Source: Trochalopteron elliotii
Lineage: Eukaryota > Chordata > Aves > Passeriformes > Leiothrichidae
Direction of reading: 5' to 3'
Assembly (NCBI GenBank): GCA_024734555.1
Contig: JANPWX010000449.1
Coordinates: 5,731,066-5,795,065 of the forward strand
DNA length: 64,000 bases
In this document: one piece after another, positions 58,301 to 64,000 of the stretch
Layout of the letters: each line of letters opens with the position of its first letter
Numbering within the stretch: the first letter of the stretch is position 1
Notes under the pieces: generated by a model
Databases searched by the model: none
What the model was told of the DNA's origin: nothing
What the model saw: only the letters and a program-made list of their open reading frames with translations
Position numbers and translations under genes: made by a program

Positions 58301-60138
58301 TACATGCAACCTATTAAGACAGGCTTGAGTAAAGGTACAAAGAGCCAGGCATGACTAAACAATAAGGAAGAGATGTCATCAGAAGCGAGAAGCCAGCCTT
58401 TAAAACACTGTAGTCATATCCAAATGAGGAAAATAGAAAAATTCATAAATCCTGGCTGATAACATATTAAAAAAACAGAAGAAAAAAAAAAGAAAAAAAA
58501 TAGCAGGGAGGAACAACTTGCTAAATATCTCTAACCTAGGACTAAACTCTTCTTCAGCACACCGAGAAGCTCATCAGAGAGTCTGTAAGGCTGATCAGCA
58601 ACTGCTATATAAAAGAAACACTATGGAAAACTCAGTATGACTCCTAAAAACAAAAGTCCTACTTGACACTGCTCCTTTTGAAGGATGGCAGCAAATATTT
58701 GGACAAAGCCATGTTGATGTAATCTGCTTGTTCTTTTGAAGATACTTCATAGTACCATCATCAACAGCTTCCAAGGAAACTTAGTAGTTATGAGATTAAA
58801 TAAAAAGTCATTTTATGGGTCAATAACAGTTTATAACTTGGGAAATAGAGTGTAAGAGGATAGGTTACTTATTATAGTGGATGGTCAGTGGTAACAACTG
58901 GTCACAACCACTGGTAACCACTGATTTTCCCAGAGCTCTGTGCACACTCCTAGGTGACCTGGAAAAGAAATAAGCAGTGAGGTGAGCAAGTTTGCTGGTA
59001 TGGTGGGAAAGCTTGTGATACCAAGACATTCAGGGTAATAAGGACAAAGGCATACTGTGAAGGACCACAAGAGATTTTGTAAGACAGAATGACTAGGAAA
59101 TATGGAAGAAAAAAACCCTGGCTTCACATACAAGCAGCTTTCACCAGTAAGCAATAGACTCTGAGCTGACTACAACCATTTGAATTCAAGGTTCTTTATG
59201 ATATGCATAACTTGTGAAAACATCAGAAAAAGAACCCAAATATTGGAATTTATTAGAAAAGGAAAATCTCCATAGTTTTCTTACAGCTTATATATGAATA
59301 TGGAATTCTGTATGGAACATAGGTTATATTACATATTCTTATACAATATGAACATAGATTTCTGCATATATATTCTGATTATGAATTCATATATATTTTC
59401 CATATAAATGAGGGAATTAGAATATGGAGTTCTATATATTCTAGATTTCTATCTGTTATAGAAACGGTGGAAAGGAATTTGATGTTTCTTCAAGTACATG
59501 AATGAGGGACCATCATTCTGGATTCCAAACCCATGGCTGTAATCAGGAATATGTGTTTCATGTGGCTGTGGAGAGCTGCTTGTCTTAGATAAGAAGTTCA
59601 TGAGGATTGTTGTTTGTTGGAGTGGCTATCCTCAAATAGTTTTTGGATATTTACTACTAGAAGTTGTAACCATAGGAGTCAACAGATCCCCTCTTATACC
59701 AAACTGTTCTTTGTCAGAGTCTTAAAAATTTTGCAGTTCACCAGCAGCAGCTGAAAGAGGGGTGTCAGAATTGAAGAAGAGTGGTGTCAAGATATGAGGG
59801 CATACAGGCAGATAGATGAGGCTGCTCTGTATGATAGGACAACTTTATAGGATTGGGAGTAGGCCAATTCAAATGACCTGTGCATTTTTGCATCCAAACT
59901 GTTTCAGGAATTAAATTCAAACTCAAAACTTCTCTAGTTGCATCTTAATTTCTTATCAAGCCAGCTTTCATGTTTATGCTAGATTCAGGTTTATGTGAAC
60001 CAGCACATGAGAAACATAGGCAAGGCATGCAAATTCGAGTAAAATCTCATATGACAGTGAAGACATACTCAAATGTCCCTGTGCTTCCCTCTGCATGTGC
60101 TCTTGCATAAAAGCTAGCCCAACTCTGACTGCTGCATC
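55319..60138. other. Gene-poor AT-rich intergenic DNA upstream of EXPH5
   Basis: No exon with convincing splice signals and no long frame. A degenerate AT-rich stretch at about 59285-59465 repeats ATATATTCT and GGAATTCTGTA/GGAGTTCTATA words. A moderately GC-richer part at 57120-57560 shows no identifiable feature. Confidence 0.45.
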
Positions 60139-60692
60139 TGACCTGGTTTTGACTGGGATAGCTAGATAGCTGAATAGCTAGATAGATAGCTAGATAGACA
60201 GATAGATAATTTTCTTCTTAGTAGCAGGTATCTTGTTGTGCTTTAGATTTAGTATGATAACACATTGATGTCTTTAGGTTTCTAAGTAGTGTTTCTACCA
60301 AGTCAAGAACTTTTTAGCTTTTCAGCTTCTCATGCTCTGCCAGCAAGAAGGCTGGAGAGGCACAAGAAGTTGGGAGGAGAGAACCAGGGCAGCTGACCCC
60401 AAAGGCCAAAGGGACATTCAGTACCACATGACATCATGCTCTATATAAATTAGAGCAAAAGCTGGCCAGGGGCTGCCCTTGGGAAATGGCTGGGCATCAC
60501 CTGGCAAGTGGTGCATCACTTGTTTTGTATATTCTAATTCCTATTATTATTGTAACTAACACTTACTATTTACTTCCTCTTCTGTCCCATTAAACTGTTT
60601 TTATCTCAACCCACAAGTTTTGTCACTTTTACTCTTGTGATTCTGTGCCTCTGGGAGTCAGCTTACTTGCTGGATGGGGTTAAAGCAGGACA
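60139..60692 (+). mobile_element. Solo LTR, avian ERV type related to the intron 2 element
   Basis: It starts TGACCTGGTTTTGACTGGGA and ends near GGGGTTAAAGCAGGACA. Shared order with the intron 2 LTRs: CAGCTGACCCC, AAAGGGACATTC, ACATGACATCATGCTC, a TATATAAA box at about 60452, CATTAAACTGTTTTTATCTC. A target duplication is not clear (CATC occurs on both sides). Confidence 0.7.
60158..60210. repeat. Impure (GATA)n microsatellite inside an LTR
   Basis: GATAGCTAGATA and TAGATAGACAGATAGATAA units expanded within the 5' part of the solo LTR. The normal LTR sequence resumes after it. Confidence 0.85.
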
Positions 60693-60738
60693 TCATGTCA
60701 TCTATAGTCCCTGGAACTGCTATAGCTGTGTAGGGTGA

Positions 60739-61071
60739 TGTTGTATTTCTCTGGGCTAAGGTTTTCCCCTCAAGGACCCCCTGAAACTTGAAGCTTAAAA
60801 CCTATAGGGCTTGACCCTCCATTTCTTTCCTGACCTGGTAGGCTGAGCCCCAGCTATTCTTCCGGTCAGGACACTAGAAAAGGCCCTGGTCTCCTTTGTT
60901 CTCCCTCTTACCTCTTACCCTCTTACCCTCCCTGGACATCCATCAAGAATAAAGCCTGGAAAAGACATGGGGTAAGAGCCTCTTTTGAATTTTTTGTCTT
61001 GTCCCTGATATATTCCTCCCAAGGACTGAGCTAGCCAAACAGTCCTGGGGGCTGCAGGGGGGAATATTTCA
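60739..61071 (+). mobile_element. Short solo LTR with perfect 6-bp target duplication
   Basis: 333 bases starting TGTTGTATTTC and ending AATATTTCA (TG...CA), flanked by GGGTGA at 60733-60738 and 61072-61077. A polyadenylation signal AATAAAG lies at about 60949, followed by a T-rich region. A 6-bp duplication is usual for the ERVK/beta-like class. Confidence 0.75.
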
Positions 61072-61099
61072 GGGTGATATGGTTTTTTTTTTTCACAAA

Positions 61100-62470
61100 A
61101 AAACCACCAAAACCCTAATACAATTTTACAGCAACCAGCATGACTTTACCACAGATACCTGGCTGCCTTCATTGATGACTGCTTTGGGGACGAAAAGCAA
61201 GCAATTGATATTGGCTATCTTGACTTTAGCAAGACTATCCCATGTATGTTTCTATCTTTGTAACCATGTTTGAGAGACATGAACAGGTTGGATTGTCTAT
61301 GAGATTGATGAAACAAATGATTGGACCATCAGGCTCGAAGAGCTCTGGTTAGTAGCTGAAATTCTAACTGGTAGCCAGTTAGGAGTGGTATTCTTCCACA
61401 TTAGATTGTGACCCTGGTGGTATTTAACTTCTTCACTAATGACCTGAATGATGAAATGGAATGCATCCTCATTAGCAGGTGACATTAAATGGTGAGGAAA
61501 AGATGGCATGCTGGAGGGTAGGGCAGTTATTCAGGCTAGAGAATATAACAGGCTAGAGAAATAGCCTGACAGAAATTTCTTGATGTTCAAAAATTAAAAA
61601 ACCCCAACCAAATAAAAAAAAAAAAGTCAGTTAAAAAAGGGAAGTAAAGCCTCATCTAAAGCTCTATGACACAATGCCACTGTATAATTTGACAGGCTAG
61701 AACAGAGTCTTTCGGAAAAGGACCTGGGGGTCATGGTGAACAACCCGAACATGAGCCAGTAATGTGCCCTTGCAGCAACAAAGCCTAAATGTATGCTGGG
61801 CTGCATTATTAAGAGTATAGCCAGCAGGCCAGGGAAAGTGACTTCCTTGTCAACTCAAAAGGCTGCATCTGGAATGTTGTGTCCAGTTTTGGATTCCCAA
61901 ATACAAGAAACATTAGCATACAGGGACAAGTCCAGTAGAGGAGCATAAAGCTGGCCAAAGGACTGTAGCCTGTGACACATGAGTAGAGATGAGGTAAATG
62001 GGTTTGTTCAGTCTGAAGAAAACGTTAAGAAAATTTACTTGTGTACAACCTTTTAGTGGATGGTTACAGATCTCCTACAAAGGTCCAGCACAAAAGGACA
62101 AGTAATAATGGACATAAATTCCATGAAAAAAAATCAAACTCACCATTATAAAAAAAAATTCCTGAATTTATTTGGGTTGAAAGGGACTTTTAAAGATCAT
62201 TTAGTCCACCTCCTCCAGCCATGGGCAGGGACATTATTATTCACTAAATCAAGTTGCTCAAAACCTTACCCTGCCTGACCTTAAACACTTCCAATGATGG
62301 AATCATGGTTGATCCAACACTATAACAGGTTGTCTAGGAAAGTTGCAGATGTGTAAAACTGGGGAAGGCATTGAGCATCTAACATCAGTTAGCCCTGCTT
62401 TGAGAGGGGATTCAACCTGACAAAGTCCCAGAGTCCCTCTAGATTACTTTATGCTTCTGTGATTCCAAGT
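61100..62470 (+). mobile_element. CR1 LINE, end of reverse-transcriptase frame and 3' UTR, nested
   Basis: Decayed CR1 with recognisable segments: GACTTTAGCAAGACTATCCC, TTCTTCACTAATGACCTGAA, AAAGGACCTGGGGGTCATGG, TGCTGGGCTGCATTATTAAG, GTGTCCAGTTTTGGATTCCC, then after an interruption AACAGGTTGTCTAGGAAAGT and the tail ATGCTTCTGTGATTCC. Many stops; no intact protein. Confidence 0.8.
62161..62316 (-). mobile_element. Second CR1 3' end nested in opposite orientation
   Basis: On the + strand it reads as the reverse complement of a CR1 3' end: TTTGGGTTGAAAGGGACTTT, AAAGATCATTTAGTCCACC, CCATGGGCAGGGACA, AAGTTGCTCAAAACC. The host CR1 resumes immediately afterwards. Confidence 0.78.
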
Positions 62471-64000
62471 GGTTTATAGCATATATGTCACATTTATCTC
62501 CTCAAAACAAAAATTATCAGGGACAGAAAATGCTTCTGTGTACTGACAGCAAGATGTAAATGTAACCCATCGTGAGGAAGTTTGTTTCATCGTATATATC
62601 CGGTCATCTTTTACTAGAGACTAATAAGCAGATTATCAGAGAGAGTTACTACCAGCAACTGTGATTAGTGTCTTTAGAATTTAATGACTTCCAGCACTGG
62701 GTGAGGAAGAAAGGGAATAGATTTTACAAAAATTATTACTTCAATTTTCATTTAATTAAGAAAATGAAAATAAATGAAACACAATTAAAAAGTCTCACAA
62801 TCTATAATAATGATATCTTTAGTAAAATTGTTTCTGCGCTAAAACCATATCATACTCTGTTTAAACCCTGAAACAAGTACAATTATTAATGCCCCAGAGA
62901 AAACTCTGGCTTTATTTACATGCTTTGTCTTGGAGAACAAGGTACAGCTACTATGATATAGCTAAATCAATATATCTCTGTGAATATGCCAGGGGAAAAT
63001 AATATAAATTTTGACATAAAAATGCCTTTCATTCCAGCAAAGCAGCAGATTGTCTTGAACTTAATTATATCACAGATAATTCTGTGATCTTTTTTAGCAC
63101 TTAACTCCAAGACTGCTTTTATTGCAAGAGAATCATAAGAATAAGAATATCACAAGAATAAAATCCTTCCTTTATTGTGTTTGCATAAATATCCCTAATG
63201 GTGGAGGGGCAGGAGTAGCCCATTCACATCCTTCTTTTAAATAAGAGTTACTTTTGATGTTGGTCAGCTACAAATACAGCAGATCAGAAGAACAAAGAGT
63301 ATTATTTAGTAAAAAATATTTTGCCTTTGCTTTGTGTATAGCAATCAAGTTCCATCTGAAAGATCAGGTAAAATATACATTTGTGCTTCAGTTCCACTGC
63401 CTAGCTTATCCTCATCTACATACATTGATGATGAGTCTAAATACCTTCATCTGCCAAAGAAAGTAATCATTTTACTAAATGTAAACACTTGTGCTGCAGA
63501 CAGCTCCCTTTGAATGAATTTGCCTAATTACTTGTATTTTCAATGAAGACCAAATGGTTATTGTACACAATTTATCTCACTCTAAAGTAGACATTTAAAT
63601 AGGTCAGGTGAATCATGCCCTAAAAGAGGCTGTTTCTCTCCATTGAATATAAAGGGAGTCTGGCATGACTAGCTCCAAATTGTAAACATCTAAAGTTGGG
63701 TGAGAGGAATCTCATCCCACCTGTTTGTACACTTAATAAAAGAAGAATACCAATACAGTATAAAATTGAACAAACTGTCCCCAGGCTTTGAAACAAGTTG
63801 TTTTAATCTTGAAGCAATCTGGCTCTTAATTTAGACTTTGATTTAACTCCCACTGAAATCCATAGCTGTATGTTTTAAGGGGAATTTAATGAGTCTTGTC
63901 AATTACTGCTGTTCACTCTTTAATCAAGTATACTTAATTAAATTCAAGGAGAAATGGATACCCAATGCTTAATGAGAAATGATATTCTATAAATACAGGT
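62471..64000. other. AT-rich intergenic sequence without recognised features
   Basis: No gene, repeat family or regulatory element could be supported up to the window end. Confidence 0.45.

Overview
The window looks like nuclear DNA from a bird, tentatively a songbird. Introns are long with GT-AG ends. The interspersed repeats are 3'-truncated CR1 LINEs and avian-type endogenous retroviral LTRs, with no L1 or Alu-like elements. The two protein genes are neighbours in the same orientation as POGLUT3 (KDELC2) and EXPH5 on human 11q22.3, so this appears to be a conserved gene block. No bacterial-type features, tRNA, rRNA or CRISPR array were seen.

Layout. Both genes are on the minus strand. From 718 to 11364 lie seven coding exons of POGLUT3, an ER protein O-glucosyltransferase; the final exon, with the C-terminal ER-retention signal, lies beyond position 1. 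Its start codon sits in a GC-rich island that contains a 332-base assembly gap. From 12.2 to 17.3 kb is intergenic DNA that includes the probable EXPH5 3' UTR and a CR1 copy. From 17348 to 52176 lies a complete EXPH5 (exophilin-5/Slac2-b, a Rab27 effector): six exons join in frame into 1964 codons, nearly 90 percent of them in one 5.3-kb last exon. Its promoter island also holds a gap (377 bases). From 52.6 to 64 kb I found no gene, only CR1 fragments, three solo LTRs and AT-rich DNA.

The most interesting signals are in EXPH5 and were found by matching splice phase. (1) A CpG island inside intron 1 (about 36.4-36.7 kb) is followed on the sense strand by an ATG and 51 open codons ending in a good donor in exactly the phase exon 2 needs. 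This is a candidate alternative first exon that would replace the first Rab27-binding helix. (2) A 108-nt open segment at 41078-41185 has strong splice sites and would insert 36 residues between the two halves of the Rab-binding domain. (3) In POGLUT3 intron 1 there is a long stem-loop whose wobble pairs all favour the strand opposite to the gene.

The two genes act in separate processes: POGLUT3 in the ER on EGF repeats of Notch and matrix proteins, EXPH5 on the cytosolic face of Rab27 vesicles. Their adjacency is conserved synteny, not an operon.
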